This document shows, one piece after another, positions 1-7,681 of a stretch of DNA of 38,273 nucleotides. Every line of letters starts with the position of its first letter. The stretch's first letter is position 1. The stretch is from Hespellia sp. (GTDB lineage: Bacteria > Bacillota > Clostridia > Lachnospirales > Lachnospiraceae): positions 1 to 38,273 of the forward strand of contig JAQUVD010000034.1 of NCBI GenBank assembly GCA_028693555.1. The letters run 5' to 3'. Both the position numbers and the translations under genes were made by a program. Under the pieces are notes generated by a model. It was not told the origin of the DNA, made no database searches, and saw only the letters and a list, made by a program, of their open reading frames with translations.

Positions 1-105
1 ATCAATGAAGATCCCATCGTTTTTCATTGGAAATATAACCTTGATGACATTGATGTTTCGGAAGAAATCATTGTTGATACATTACCTGTTAAAAAGTCGA
101 GTTAA
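1..105 (+). CDS. C-terminal end of an unidentified protein (partial)
   Basis: An open frame enters from the left edge of the window and ends at TAA 103-105. It encodes 34 residues and finishes with DTLPVKKSS. The start and most of the gene lie outside the window and I do not recognise a family. The short acidic then basic tail gives no functional clue. It points toward typA, so the two genes converge on the palindromic element that starts at about 152. A small CTAGTT/AACTAG hairpin at about 120-136 follows the stop but has no U tract, so it is not a convincing terminator. Confidence 0.5.
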   Translation: MNEDPIVFHWKYNLDDIDVSEEIIVDTLPVKKSS

Positions 106-151
106 TTAAAGGATGGAATACTAGTTGAAGAAACTAGACTTCACTGCTTTG

Positions 152-430
152 GGTGCAAGTTGGAGTGAGTGAATTTCGGGTGTGTGTAAGTTGCATCAGA
201 AGGCATTTATTGAAGTTCTAGAAAGACTTAATAGATAAGGGTGATTATGTGTGGGGACAACATGGATTTCAAATTCATGTTGTCAGTGATGCTTAGAGTA
301 AGAATCATCAGATTCTTGCTCGGTTCATCACGGTACCGCACATAATCACCCTTATCTATTTTTAGTCTTTCTTAACGACAATTACAGTCCTCAGATGCAA
401 CTTACGCACACCCGAAATCACGGACTACAA
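152..430 (+). repeat. Large imperfect palindrome, element 1 (cruciform/MITE-like)
   Basis: About 100 bp of left arm (roughly 158-252) is repeated in reverse complement at roughly 339-430. The best part is a perfect 21-bp stem, 231-251 with 339-359. Between the arms are two further hairpins: A at 256-284 (GACAACATG/CATGTTGTC) and B at 286-331 (GTGATG/CATCAC, then an inner AAGAATC-ATCA-GATTCTT). The plan is therefore one long stem with two apical branches. The reverse complement of 7033-7306 aligns along its whole length, including hairpin B and both ends, so this is a repeat family. No ORF fills it. It could be a non-autonomous mobile element or a structured RNA/bidirectional terminator; sequence alone does not decide. 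Confidence 0.85.
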
Positions 431-442
431 CGCTACATCATC

Positions 443-2266
443 CTACAGCGTACTTCTACGTCTCATTCTTGCATCCAGAATCTTCTTACGAATACGAAGC
501 GACTCCGGTGTTACTTCAAGCAGCTCGTCGGTATCGATAAAATCCAATGCTTCTTCGAGACTTAAGATTCGAGGTGTTGTAAGCTTAAGCGCATCATCTG
601 CACCGGAAGAACGCGTGTTGGTGAGATGTTTTGTCTTACATACATTCAGCTCGATGTCATCTAATTTACCGTTCTGACCGATGACCATTCCTGAGTATAC
701 TTTTTCACCGGCTCCGATGAAGAGTGTACCACGTTCCTGGGCACTGAACAGACCGTATGTTACAGATTCACCGGTCTCAAAGGAGATGAGTGAGCCCTGC
801 TTACGATAAGAGATGTCACCTTTGTACGGTGCATATCCGCTGAACGTTGTGTTGATGATTCCATTTCCCTTTGTATCGGTCATGAAATCTCCACGATAAC
901 CAATCAGGCCACGCGATGGAATATGGAATTCGAGACGCGTATATCCGTCACCGGTAGGCCCCATATTCTGAAGTTCTCCCTTACGCTGGCTGAGCTTGTC
1001 GATGACAACTCCGGTAAATTCATCCGGCACATCGATATAAGCTGTTTCCATAGGTTCGAGCTTTTTGCCGTTTTCATCTTCTTTATATAATACCTCGGCT
1101 TTACTTACCGCGAATTCATAACCTTCACGACGCATATTCTCAACTAATACTGATAAATGAAGCTCGCCACGTCCGGCTACTTTGAAGCAGTCCGTACTGT
1201 CGGTATCTTCGACACGAAGGCTGACATCCGTGTTCAGTTCACGGAATAAACGTTCACGGATCTGACGTGAAGTAACGAACTTACCTTCCTGTCCGGCAAA
1301 TGGACTGTCATTTACAAGGAACTGCATTGCGATAGTTGGCTCAGAAATCTTCTGGAATTCGATTGCCTGTGGATTTTCAGGAGAGCAGAGTGTATCTCCG
1401 ATGGAAATGTCTGAGATACCTGAAATAGCAACGATAGAACCGATGGTTGCTTCTTTTACTTCTACTTTGTCTAATCCGTCAAATTCGAATAATTTTGTAA
1501 TTTTTACCTTCTGGCATTTGTCCGGGTCATGATGGTTGACAACAACCATGTCCTGATTCACGGCGATCGTTCCGTTATCTACCTTGCCGACACCGATACG
1601 TCCAACATATTCGTTGTAGTCGATGGTGCTGATCAATACCTGTGTATCTGCTTCCGGGTCGCCCTCTGGAGCAGGAATGTAGTCTAAGATTGTCTCAAAT
1701 AATGGGATCATGTTCTGCATATCTTCATTTAAATCAAGAACAGCAACACCTGCTCTGGCAGAAGCGTATACAAATGGACAGTCAAGCTGCTCATCGGAAG
1801 CACCAAGGTCCATCAGAAGTTCTAAGACTTCATCAATGACTGCATCCGGTCTGGCTTCTGGACGGTCAATCTTGTTGATACATACGATAACCGGAAGTTT
1901 CAGTCCGAGTGCCTTGCGAAGTACGAATTTTGTCTGTGGCATCGCGCCTTCAAATGCGTCTACAACAAGGATGACGCCATTTACCATTTTAAGAACACGT
2001 TCAACCTCGCCGCCGAAGTCCGCATGTCCGGGTGTATCGATAATGTTGATCTTTGTTCCTTTATAATGTACAGCAGTGTTCTTGGAAAGAATCGTGATAC
2101 CTCGTTCGCGCTCGATGTCGTTCGAGTCCATGACACGCTCTGCAACTTCCTGATTCTCACGGAATACACCGCTCTGCTTTAACAATTCATCCACCAATGT
2201 TGTTTTACCGTGATCTACATGGGCGATAATCGCAATATTTCTAATATCTTCTCTTTTTATTCTCAT
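443..2266 (-). CDS. typA: TypA/BipA ribosome-associated translational GTPase
   Basis: The 607-residue length is normal for TypA/BipA. G-domain motifs are clear: AHVDHGKTT at residues 15-23 (P loop), DTPGHADFGGEV (G3) and NKID (G4). EF-G-like domains and the TypA-specific C-terminal domain follow (the stretch containing GELHLSVLVENMRREGYEF and PSRGLIGYRGDF). Known role: a GTPase that binds the 70S ribosome and aids large-subunit assembly, especially at low temperature or under stress. The start is the ATG at 2266-2264, with a modest AGGAAC site about 7 nt upstream. It diverges from the SSB-like gene and is transcribed alone. Its stop lies 12 nt from palindromic element 1, and I see no separate U-tract terminator between them. 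Confidence 0.97.
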   Translation of the reverse strand: MRIKREDIRNIAIIAHVDHGKTTLVDELLKQSGVFRENQEVAERVMDSNDIERERGITILSKNTAVHYKGTKINIIDTPGHADFGGEVERVLKMVNGVILVVDAFEGAMPQTKFVLRKALGLKLPVIVCINKIDRPEARPDAVIDEVLELLMDLGASDEQLDCPFVYASARAGVAVLDLNEDMQNMIPLFETILDYIPAPEGDPEADTQVLISTIDYNEYVGRIGVGKVDNGTIAVNQDMVVVNHHDPDKCQKVKITKLFEFDGLDKVEVKEATIGSIVAISGISDISIGDTLCSPENPQAIEFQKISEPTIAMQFLVNDSPFAGQEGKFVTSRQIRERLFRELNTDVSLRVEDTDSTDCFKVAGRGELHLSVLVENMRREGYEFAVSKAEVLYKEDENGKKLEPMETAYIDVPDEFTGVVIDKLSQRKGELQNMGPTGDGYTRLEFHIPSRGLIGYRGDFMTDTKGNGIINTTFSGYAPYKGDISYRKQGSLISFETGESVTYGLFSAQERGTLFIGAGEKVYSGMVIGQNGKLDDIELNVCKTKHLTNTRSSGADDALKLTTPRILSLEEALDFIDTDELLEVTPESLRIRKKILDARMRRRSTL

Positions 2267-2303
2267 TCTTTTTGTTCCTACTTTCTTGCTTGGAATATGA
2301 CTT

Positions 2304-2346
2304 GTAATAAGGCGCGTCCGGTTGAAAGGTGGAAAATCCTTATTAC
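2304..2346 (-). promoter_or_regulatory. Hairpin in the typA 5' leader
   Basis: GTAATAAGG (2304-2312) and CCTTATTAC (2338-2346) form a perfect 9-bp stem. It lies between the predicted typA promoter (2368-2395) and the start codon, so it would fold in the leader RNA. There is no following U tract, which argues against a terminator. A role in leader stability or temperature response is only a guess. Confidence 0.45.
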
Positions 2347-2367
2347 TTATTGATATACAACTTTTTT

Positions 2368-2395
2368 ATTCTACCACAATTTTGGGCTTTTTCAA
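2368..2395 (-). promoter_or_regulatory. Predicted sigma-A promoter of typA
   Basis: On the minus strand, TTGAAA (2395-2390) and TAGAAT (2373-2368) are separated by 16 bp. This gives a leader of about 100 nt that contains the 2304-2346 hairpin. Confidence 0.55.
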
Positions 2396-2407
2396 GGATT
2401 TTCTCAC

Positions 2408-2428
2408 AAATCTAACGTAAATCTAACG
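2408..2428. repeat. Direct repeat of AAATCTAACG upstream of typA
   Basis: The 10-mer AAATCTAACG occurs at 2408-2417 and 2419-2428, an 11-bp period or about one helical turn. It lies just upstream of the predicted typA -35 box. The same 10-mer in reverse complement (CGTTAGATTT) occurs at 26352-26361, inside the CYTH/DJ-1 divergent promoter. It could be a regulator binding site. The rest of the 300-bp typA/ssb-like gap holds only the typA promoter and leader hairpin; no clear promoter for the + gene was found. Confidence 0.35.
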
Positions 2429-2566
2429 GAAATGAATGGAATTGTCGTTTTCTGTCAGAACTTGTGGTTCGATATTTCTGCATCATTCGTTCTAAAATAT
2501 TTCCAAGGTTCATAGACTTAGTATTGACTCAAAAATACGACCAAGAGGAAGGGAGAATTACAAATT

Positions 2567-3205
2567 ATGTCAGATAAGATTATTGAAAACAATCAGGTAA
2601 CAGTGATGGGAGTAGTAGAGGGACCGTTTACATTTAGTCATGGAGTCTTCGGAGAGGGCTTTTATATGGTGGATGTGATGGTGAAGAGGCTGAGCAATTC
2701 AGATGACCGGATTCCGCTGATGGTTTCGGAGCGGCTGGTTGATGTCACACAGGATTACACAGGCTGTTTTATTAAGGCAAGTGGACAATTCAGGTCCTAT
2801 AACCGCCATGAAGAGACAAAAAATCATCTGGTGCTATCGGTATTTGTGAGAGAATTAGAATTCATTGAGGAAGAGCTTGACGGGGCAAAGACGAATCAGA
2901 TAGAGCTGGAGGGTTACATCTGTAAGGCACCTATCTACAGAAAGACACCGCTCGGAAGAGAGATTGCAGATCTGCTTTTGGCAGTCAACCGCCCTTATGG
3001 AAAATCCGACTATATCCCATGCATTTGCTGGGGAAGAAATGCGAGATATGCTTCCGGCTTTGAAGTGGGAGAACATGTTCGCATTCTGGGGCGCATCCAG
3101 AGCAGAGAATATTTGAAAAAATTATCCGAGACAGAGACAGAGACGAGAACGGCATATGAAGTGTCGGTCAGCAAGCTGGAATGTCTCGAAGAAGCATTTG
3201 TATAG
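2567..3205 (+). CDS. Two-OB-fold single-stranded DNA-binding (SSB-like) protein
   Basis: The 212-residue protein appears to be two tandem OB-fold units, about residues 5-100 and 108-205. Each begins with a beta-rich NQV(T)VMGVV or NQIELEGYI strand and ends in an ILGRIQSREY-like or ASGQFRSYNR-like strand, as in SSB/PriB proteins. Known families of this type bind ssDNA in replication or repair. There is no acidic SSB C-terminal tail ending in DIPF, so this is probably not the main replicative SSB. The start has an AGAGGAAGGGAG site about 11 nt upstream. It is divergent from typA and 97 bp ahead of dapA, which has its own promoter. The function beyond ssDNA binding is inferred. Confidence 0.7.
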   Translation: MSDKIIENNQVTVMGVVEGPFTFSHGVFGEGFYMVDVMVKRLSNSDDRIPLMVSERLVDVTQDYTGCFIKASGQFRSYNRHEETKNHLVLSVFVRELEFIEEELDGAKTNQIELEGYICKAPIYRKTPLGREIADLLLAVNRPYGKSDYIPCICWGRNARYASGFEVGEHVRILGRIQSREYLKKLSETETETRTAYEVSVSKLECLEEAFV

Positions 3206-3216
3206 ATGTAAATCCA

Positions 3217-3245
3217 TTGACATTGCCTATATTTAATGATAAACT
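3217..3245 (+). promoter_or_regulatory. Predicted sigma-A promoter of dapA
   Basis: TTGACA (3217-3222), a 17-bp spacer and TAAACT (3240-3245) preceded by TG at 3237-3238 (extended -10). It starts 12 bp after the stop of the SSB-like gene, so dapA appears to be transcribed separately. Confidence 0.65.
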
Positions 3246-3302
3246 TTTAAACAGTATTTAGAAGGATTTATGAAGAATATAGAGAATGTCAGGAGGATTA
3301 TA

Positions 3303-4193
3303 ATGACAATTTTTAAAGGTGCCGGCGTGGCAATTATTACGCCATTTCATGAGGATGGAAGCATTCATTATGATAGATTAGCAGAGCTGATCGACTATCA
3401 TTGTGAGAATGGAACAGATGCGATTATTGTCTGTGGAACCACAGGTGAGTCTGCAACCATGACAGAGGCAGAACATATGGATTGTATTAAGTTTACGATC
3501 GAGCAGACAAAGAAGAGATTACCAGTCATTGCGGGTACAGGTTCGAATTGCACGAAAACAGCAATTGAGTTGTCGACGCAGGCGGCTCGTGCCGGAGCAG
3601 ACGGTATCCTGATCGTTACTCCTTACTATAATAAAGCGACACAGGAAGGTTTGAAGGCTCATTACAAAGCAATCGTAAGAGAAGCGAAAGTTCCTGCAAT
3701 TCTTTACAGTGTAGCAAGCAGAACAGGCGTGAATATTGAGCCTGAGACAGTTGTTTCTCTTGTGAAAGAGGAGGATTACATCGTCGGAGTCAAAGAAGCA
3801 TCCGGTAACATTTCCCAGGTTGCGAAGATCATGCAGCTCGCAGACGGCAACATTGATTTGTATTCGGGAAATGACGATCAGATTGTTCCATTGTTATCAC
3901 TTGGGGCAAAAGGAGTAATCTCTGTATTGTCAAATGTGGCACCGGTCGAGACACACGAGATCTGCGCAAAATTCTTCGCAGGAGATATAGAAGGAAGCCG
4001 CGCACTTCAGCTCAAAGCACTTCCGCTTATCGAGCAGTTATTCAGTGAGGTAAATCCAATTCCAGTGAAGAAGGCAGTCAGTCTTCTGGGAATGGAAGCA
4101 GGACCACTTCGCATGCCTTTGACAGAATTGACAGAAGTACATACACAGAGTCTTGCAAAAGCGATGAAAGAATTTGGAATCAAATTAGCATAA
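3303..4193 (+). CDS. dapA: 4-hydroxy-tetrahydrodipicolinate synthase
   Basis: Condenses pyruvate and aspartate semialdehyde in the first committed step of lysine/meso-diaminopimelate synthesis, in the cytoplasm. This start gives 296 residues, the usual length. The TIM-barrel signature is present: GAGVAIITPF near the N-terminus, CGTTGESATM (pyruvate-binding TT), a catalytic Tyr in ILYSVASRTG (commonly YNVPxRTG, so slightly variant), and the Schiff-base Lys in VGVKEASGN. The ATG at 3303 was chosen because AGGAGG at 3291-3296 is ideally spaced. An in-frame ATG at 3270 would add 11 atypical residues. A strong terminator separates it from dapB. Confidence 0.96.
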   Translation: MTIFKGAGVAIITPFHEDGSIHYDRLAELIDYHCENGTDAIIVCGTTGESATMTEAEHMDCIKFTIEQTKKRLPVIAGTGSNCTKTAIELSTQAARAGADGILIVTPYYNKATQEGLKAHYKAIVREAKVPAILYSVASRTGVNIEPETVVSLVKEEDYIVGVKEASGNISQVAKIMQLADGNIDLYSGNDDQIVPLLSLGAKGVISVLSNVAPVETHEICAKFFAGDIEGSRALQLKALPLIEQLFSEVNPIPVKKAVSLLGMEAGPLRMPLTELTEVHTQSLAKAMKEFGIKLA

Positions 4194-4220
4194 GAACTGG
4201 GTATTTATAGAAGAACATAG

Positions 4221-4264
4221 GGATGCCATGGTTGAGATAAACTCAATTTTATGGTATCCTTTTT
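4221..4264 (+). terminator. Intrinsic terminator between dapA and dapB
   Basis: GGATGCCAT (4221-4229) pairs with ATGGTATCC (4251-4259) with one G-U pair. An inner TTGAG/CTCAA stem (4232-4246) lies above it and T5 follows at 4260-4264. It should end or attenuate dapA transcripts; dapB must then rely partly on read-through or its own promoter. Confidence 0.85.
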
Positions 4265-4295
4265 GTATTAAGAAAGATTTTCAGGAGGAAAAGTA

Positions 4296-5054
4296 ATGAT
4301 AAAATTAATTATGCATGGATGCAACGGAAAAATGGGACGTATGATCACAGGAATCGTGAATGCGGACGAGAACGTACAGATAGTAGCTGGCGTGGATGCG
4401 TACACAGGTATTCCCAATGAATATCCGGTATTTGAGACGATTCAGAAATGCGATGTAGAGGCAGATGCCATCATTGATTTTTCAAATGCGGGAGCGGTAG
4501 ATGGATTGCTTGATTACTGCGTGGAGAAGCAGCTTCCCGTTGTGTTGTGTACAACAGGACTCTCAGAGGAGCAGCTTGCAAAAGTAGAAGAGGTAAGCAA
4601 GAAAGTTGCAGTTTTAAAATCAGCGAACATGTCTCTGGGCATTAATTTGCTGATTAAGATGTTAAAGGATGCAGCCAAAGTGTTATATCCATCCGGATAT
4701 GACATGGAGATTATAGAGAAACACCACAACCAGAAGCTGGACGCGCCGAGCGGAACAGCACTTGCGCTTGCAGATTCTATGAATGAAGCATTAGATGGCG
4801 CATGCGATTATACATATGACCGCAGTCAGGTCCGCAAGAAACGAGAGAGAAATGAAATCGGAATCTCAGCAGTTCGCGGCGGCACGATTGTAGGAGAGCA
4901 TGAAGTCCTTTTCGCGGGAGAAGATGAAGTGATCGAATTCAAGCATACGGCATATTCAAGAGGTGTTTTCGGAAAAGGTGCGGTAGAGGCCGGTAAGTTT
5001 CTTGCGGGAAAACCGGCAGGAATGTATGATATGTCAGATGTGATTGGATTATAG
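4296..5054 (+). CDS. dapB: 4-hydroxy-tetrahydrodipicolinate reductase
   Basis: Reduces the DapA product with NAD(P)H in the lysine/diaminopimelate pathway. The 252-residue length is typical. The N-terminal nucleotide-binding motif is HGCNGKMGRM (about residues 7-16). The catalytic signature EKHHNQKLDAPSGTA has the His pair, Lys and DAPSGTA. A C-terminal AGEDEVIEFKHTAYSRGVF stretch is also typical of DapB. AGGAGG at 4283-4288 supports the ATG. It follows dapA, giving two consecutive pathway steps, with a terminator between them. Only 31 bp separate it from fbp. Confidence 0.97.
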   Translation: MIKLIMHGCNGKMGRMITGIVNADENVQIVAGVDAYTGIPNEYPVFETIQKCDVEADAIIDFSNAGAVDGLLDYCVEKQLPVVLCTTGLSEEQLAKVEEVSKKVAVLKSANMSLGINLLIKMLKDAAKVLYPSGYDMEIIEKHHNQKLDAPSGTALALADSMNEALDGACDYTYDRSQVRKKRERNEIGISAVRGGTIVGEHEVLFAGEDEVIEFKHTAYSRGVFGKGAVEAGKFLAGKPAGMYDMSDVIGL

Positions 5055-5085
5055 AAGCGTAAGGTATGCGCTGGGAGGAAGCTAT

Positions 5086-7038
5086 ATGAAGGATTTAGAA
5101 CTGCGGTATCTGGAACGATTATCAGATCTCTATCCGACGATTGCCGCTGCATCAACAGAGATTATCAATCTACAGTCGATTTTAAACCTGCCGAAGGGGA
5201 CTGAGAATTTCCTGACAGATATTCACGGGGAACACGAAGCATTTTCGCATGTGCTCAAGAATGGATCGGGATCTGTGCGTCGAAAGATTGACGATGTATT
5301 TGGAAATACACTGACGAAGAAGGACAAGCAGTCACTTGCGACGCTGATTTATTATCCGAAGGAGAAGATGAAGCGGGTCAAGAAGATCGAGCCAAATCTG
5401 GAAGACTGGTACAAGATTAATCTGTACCGTCTGATTGAAGTGAGTAAACGTGCAGCGAGCAAATATACAAGATCGAAAGTCCGCAAAGCACTTCCGAAGG
5501 ATTTTGCATATGTCATTGAAGAGCTGATTACAGAGAAGGCTGAGATTAATGATAAAGAATCTTATTATAATGCAATCATCAGCACAATTATCAATATCGG
5601 AAGGGCAGAAGAGTTTATTGCAGCTATTTCCGAATTGATTCAGCGTCTTGTCGTAGATCATTTGCATATTGTCGGGGATATTTACGATCGGGGACCGGGA
5701 CCACATATCATCATGGAGAAGCTGACATCGTATCATTCTGTCGATATTCAGTGGGGAAATCACGATGTGCTCTGGATGGGTGCGGCAGCGGGACAGCGTG
5801 CCTGTATCGCAAATGTCATCCGAATCTGTGCGCGTTACGGGAACCTTGCGATTTTGGAAGACGGATATGGAATCAACCTGCTTCCACTTGCAACATTTGC
5901 ACTGACGAAATACAAAGATGATCCCTGTACCTGTTTTGCATTGAAAGATCACGAGGAAATCACAGTTCACGAACAGGATATGAATCAGAAAATGCACAAG
6001 GCAATTTCTATCATTCAGTTTAAGATCGAGGGGCAGGTCATTGCCCGCAATCCAAGCTTTGCACTCGAACAACGGAATCTTCTCGACAAGATGGATTTGG
6101 AAAAGGGTGTCATTCAGATTGATAGAAATGAATACCAGCTTCTTGACACGAACTTTCCAACGCTTGATCCTTCTGATCCATTTGCACTGTCGGAGGAAGA
6201 GGAGACAATTATGGAAAGGCTGGAACAGGCATTTCTTGGATGCGACAGTCTGCAGAAGCATATGCGTTTTCTACTGACCAAGGGTGGATTATTCAAAGTG
6301 TATAACAATAATCTTCTGTATCACGGCTGTGTTCCGCTGAATGAAGATGGAAGCTTTCAAGTTGCGGAAATCTACGGTAAGAAATATAAAGGAAAGGCAT
6401 TGTATGAAGTTCTCGATTCTTATGTGAGAAAAGGCTTCTTCGAAATTGATCCGGTAGAAAGAGAACATGGTAAGGATATGATGTGGTACATCTGGCTGAA
6501 TCCGAATTCACCATTATTCGGAAAAGACAAGATGGCTACCTTTGAGCGGTATTTTATAGCGGAGAAGGAAACACATGTGGAAAAGAAGAATCCGTATTAT
6601 TATCTGATCGAAAACGAACAGGTCATGGACAGTATTCTTGTGGAATTCGGACTCAACATAAAGGGCGCACACATCGTCAATGGGCATGTGCCTGTCAAAC
6701 AGAAGAATGGAGAGAATCCAATCAAATGCAACGGAAAAGTTCTCGTCATTGACGGCGGATTTTCAAAAGCTTACCAGAAAGAAACCGGAATCGCCGGATA
6801 CACGCTGATTTACAATTCATACGGATTGCTGCTTGTCGCACATGAACCATTCGAGTCAACAGAAGCAGCCATTGAGAAAGAAAGCGATATTCACTCCGAA
6901 AGCCGCCTCGTGCAGAGGGCAGTCATGCGCCGCCTTGTCGGTGACACCGATGCCGGGAAAGAATTAAGAGAACAGATTGCAGATCTGGAGAAACTCCTAG
7001 AGGCTTACCGCAGTGGTAGGATTGTGGAGAAATTGTAG
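5086..7038 (+). CDS. fbp: Fructose-1,6-bisphosphatase, class III
   Basis: Hydrolyses fructose-1,6-bisphosphate to fructose-6-phosphate in gluconeogenesis. The 650-residue size and metallophosphatase motifs mark the Firmicutes class III enzyme: DIHGEHEAF (about 45-53), GDIYDRGPG (about 197-205), WGNHDVLWMG (about 223-232), and a later GHVPVKQKNGENP and IDGGFSKAYQ. The ATG at 5086 was chosen because GGGAGGA lies at 5073-5079. The in-frame ATG at 5044 would overlap dapB by 11 nt and add 14 residues unlike the family. The TAG stop (7036-7038) falls inside the outer end of palindromic element 2, so the element end supplies the last codons. The last residues IVEKL may therefore differ from relatives without the element. 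Confidence 0.95.
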   Translation: MKDLELRYLERLSDLYPTIAAASTEIINLQSILNLPKGTENFLTDIHGEHEAFSHVLKNGSGSVRRKIDDVFGNTLTKKDKQSLATLIYYPKEKMKRVKKIEPNLEDWYKINLYRLIEVSKRAASKYTRSKVRKALPKDFAYVIEELITEKAEINDKESYYNAIISTIINIGRAEEFIAAISELIQRLVVDHLHIVGDIYDRGPGPHIIMEKLTSYHSVDIQWGNHDVLWMGAAAGQRACIANVIRICARYGNLAILEDGYGINLLPLATFALTKYKDDPCTCFALKDHEEITVHEQDMNQKMHKAISIIQFKIEGQVIARNPSFALEQRNLLDKMDLEKGVIQIDRNEYQLLDTNFPTLDPSDPFALSEEEETIMERLEQAFLGCDSLQKHMRFLLTKGGLFKVYNNNLLYHGCVPLNEDGSFQVAEIYGKKYKGKALYEVLDSYVRKGFFEIDPVEREHGKDMMWYIWLNPNSPLFGKDKMATFERYFIAEKETHVEKKNPYYYLIENEQVMDSILVEFGLNIKGAHIVNGHVPVKQKNGENPIKCNGKVLVIDGGFSKAYQKETGIAGYTLIYNSYGLLLVAHEPFESTEAAIEKESDIHSESRLVQRAVMRRLVGDTDAGKELREQIADLEKLLEAYRSGRIVEKL

Positions 7039-7306
7039 TCCGTGGTTTTCGGGGGTGTGGATTGCATCTGAGGGCTGTCATTGTCACTGAGAAATGATAA
7101 ATAGGGAAGAGCGGATATGTATGGGACCGTGATGATACGAGCAAGAATCAGAAGATTCTTACTCTGGACATCACTGAAATCTTGTATTTGAGATACAAGA
7201 TTTCCCCATGCATATCCGCTCTTCCCTATTAACCATTTCTACAGCTCCAATGAATGCCCTCAGCTACAATCCACACCCCCGAAAATCACTCACTTCAACT
7301 TGCACC
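7033..7306 (-). repeat. Large imperfect palindrome, element 2 (same family as element 1)
   Basis: The left arm from about 7033 pairs with the right arm up to about 7306. The core is a perfect 20-bp stem, 7100-7119 with 7211-7230. Apical hairpins are GTGATG...CATCAC with inner AAGAATC-AGAA-GATTCTT (7129-7174) and AAATCTTGTAT/ATACAAGATTT (7177-7203). The reverse complement aligns end to end with element 1: shared ends GGTGCAAGTTG and TTGTAGTCCGTG, and hairpin B nearly identical, so this copy is inverted. Core-stem sequences differ at six of 20 positions between copies, yet pairing is perfect in both. Its TTGTAGTCCGTG end contains the fbp stop codon. Confidence 0.85.
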
Positions 7307-7391
7307 GAACCGCTGGCGTTGCCAGAAACGTGTTGGGGAGGCGAAGAAACTTTAAATCCTGACATCCCAGCCGCTGGGCTACGCCCAGCGC
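7307..7391. other. Spacer between elements 2 and 3 with two short GC-rich hairpins
   Basis: CTGGC-GTT-GCCAG at 7313-7325 and CGCTGGGC-TAC-GCCCAGCG at 7372-7390 are perfect small hairpins. Neither is followed by a U tract. No credible ORF or promoter was seen. Confidence 0.4.
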
Positions 7392-7681
7392 TGTAGTTAG
7401 TTTGCTGTAGAAATGAGATGCGTGCCTGCGTAATGTCATCGCGGACATGAAGTGGTGTGTTAGAGATAAACAAAAAGAAGAGGTGAAATTGTTGGACGGA
7501 AATTTACTTTCAAAGTAAATTTCAAGTGCTCTTGAGAGGAGTTTTCATCAGAAAACTCCTCGAATGGGCACGATGTCCATCAATTTCGCCTCTTCTTTTT
7601 GATTTAGCTCTTACATACTGCTTCCCGTTCGCGAGGGCATTACGCAGGCACACATCGGATGTCTTCAACAAACTAATTACA
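7392..7681 (+). repeat. Large imperfect palindrome, element 3 (same plan, different sequence)
   Basis: TGTAGTTAGTTTGCTG at 7392 onward is answered by its inverted counterpart ending at 7681. GTGCCTGCGTAATG and CATTACGCAGGCAC continue the stem, and AAAAAGAAGAGG/CCTCTTCTTTTT lie further in. At the apex are hairpin A (GAAATTTACTTT/AAAGTAAATTTC, 7499-7523) and hairpin B (inner GAGGAGTTTTC-ATCA-GAAAACTCCTC at 7536-7561, with outer pairing from about 7525 to 7572). Arm sequence is not obviously related to elements 1 and 2, but the layout, size and position against a gene's stop are the same. The degV stop codon (7673-7675) lies inside its right end. Confidence 0.8.

Noticed and set aside
152-430. 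tRNA, 6S or transposase-encoding IS explanation for palindrome 1
   Set aside because: No tRNA or 6S consensus is visible, no ORF of transposase type exists in the element, and the whole unit is an inverted repeat rather than short ends around a gene.
1642-2169. Several short open frames on either strand within typA
   Set aside because: They are shadow frames of the conserved GTPase domain with no ribosome binding sites.
3206-3302. Lysine riboswitch or T-box ahead of dapA
   Set aside because: The 97-bp gap contains a plain promoter and ribosome binding site and is too short, with no conserved lysine-aptamer or T-box sequence.
5044-5085. Earlier start of fbp overlapping dapB
   Set aside because: It adds 14 residues without family resemblance and lacks a ribosome binding site; GGGAGGA before ATG 5086 is much better.
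5332-6261. 309-residue minus-strand open frame inside fbp
   Set aside because: It is fully antisense to the conserved metallophosphatase domains, is rich in Cys, His, Ile and Phe as typical of a shadow frame, and has no start signals.
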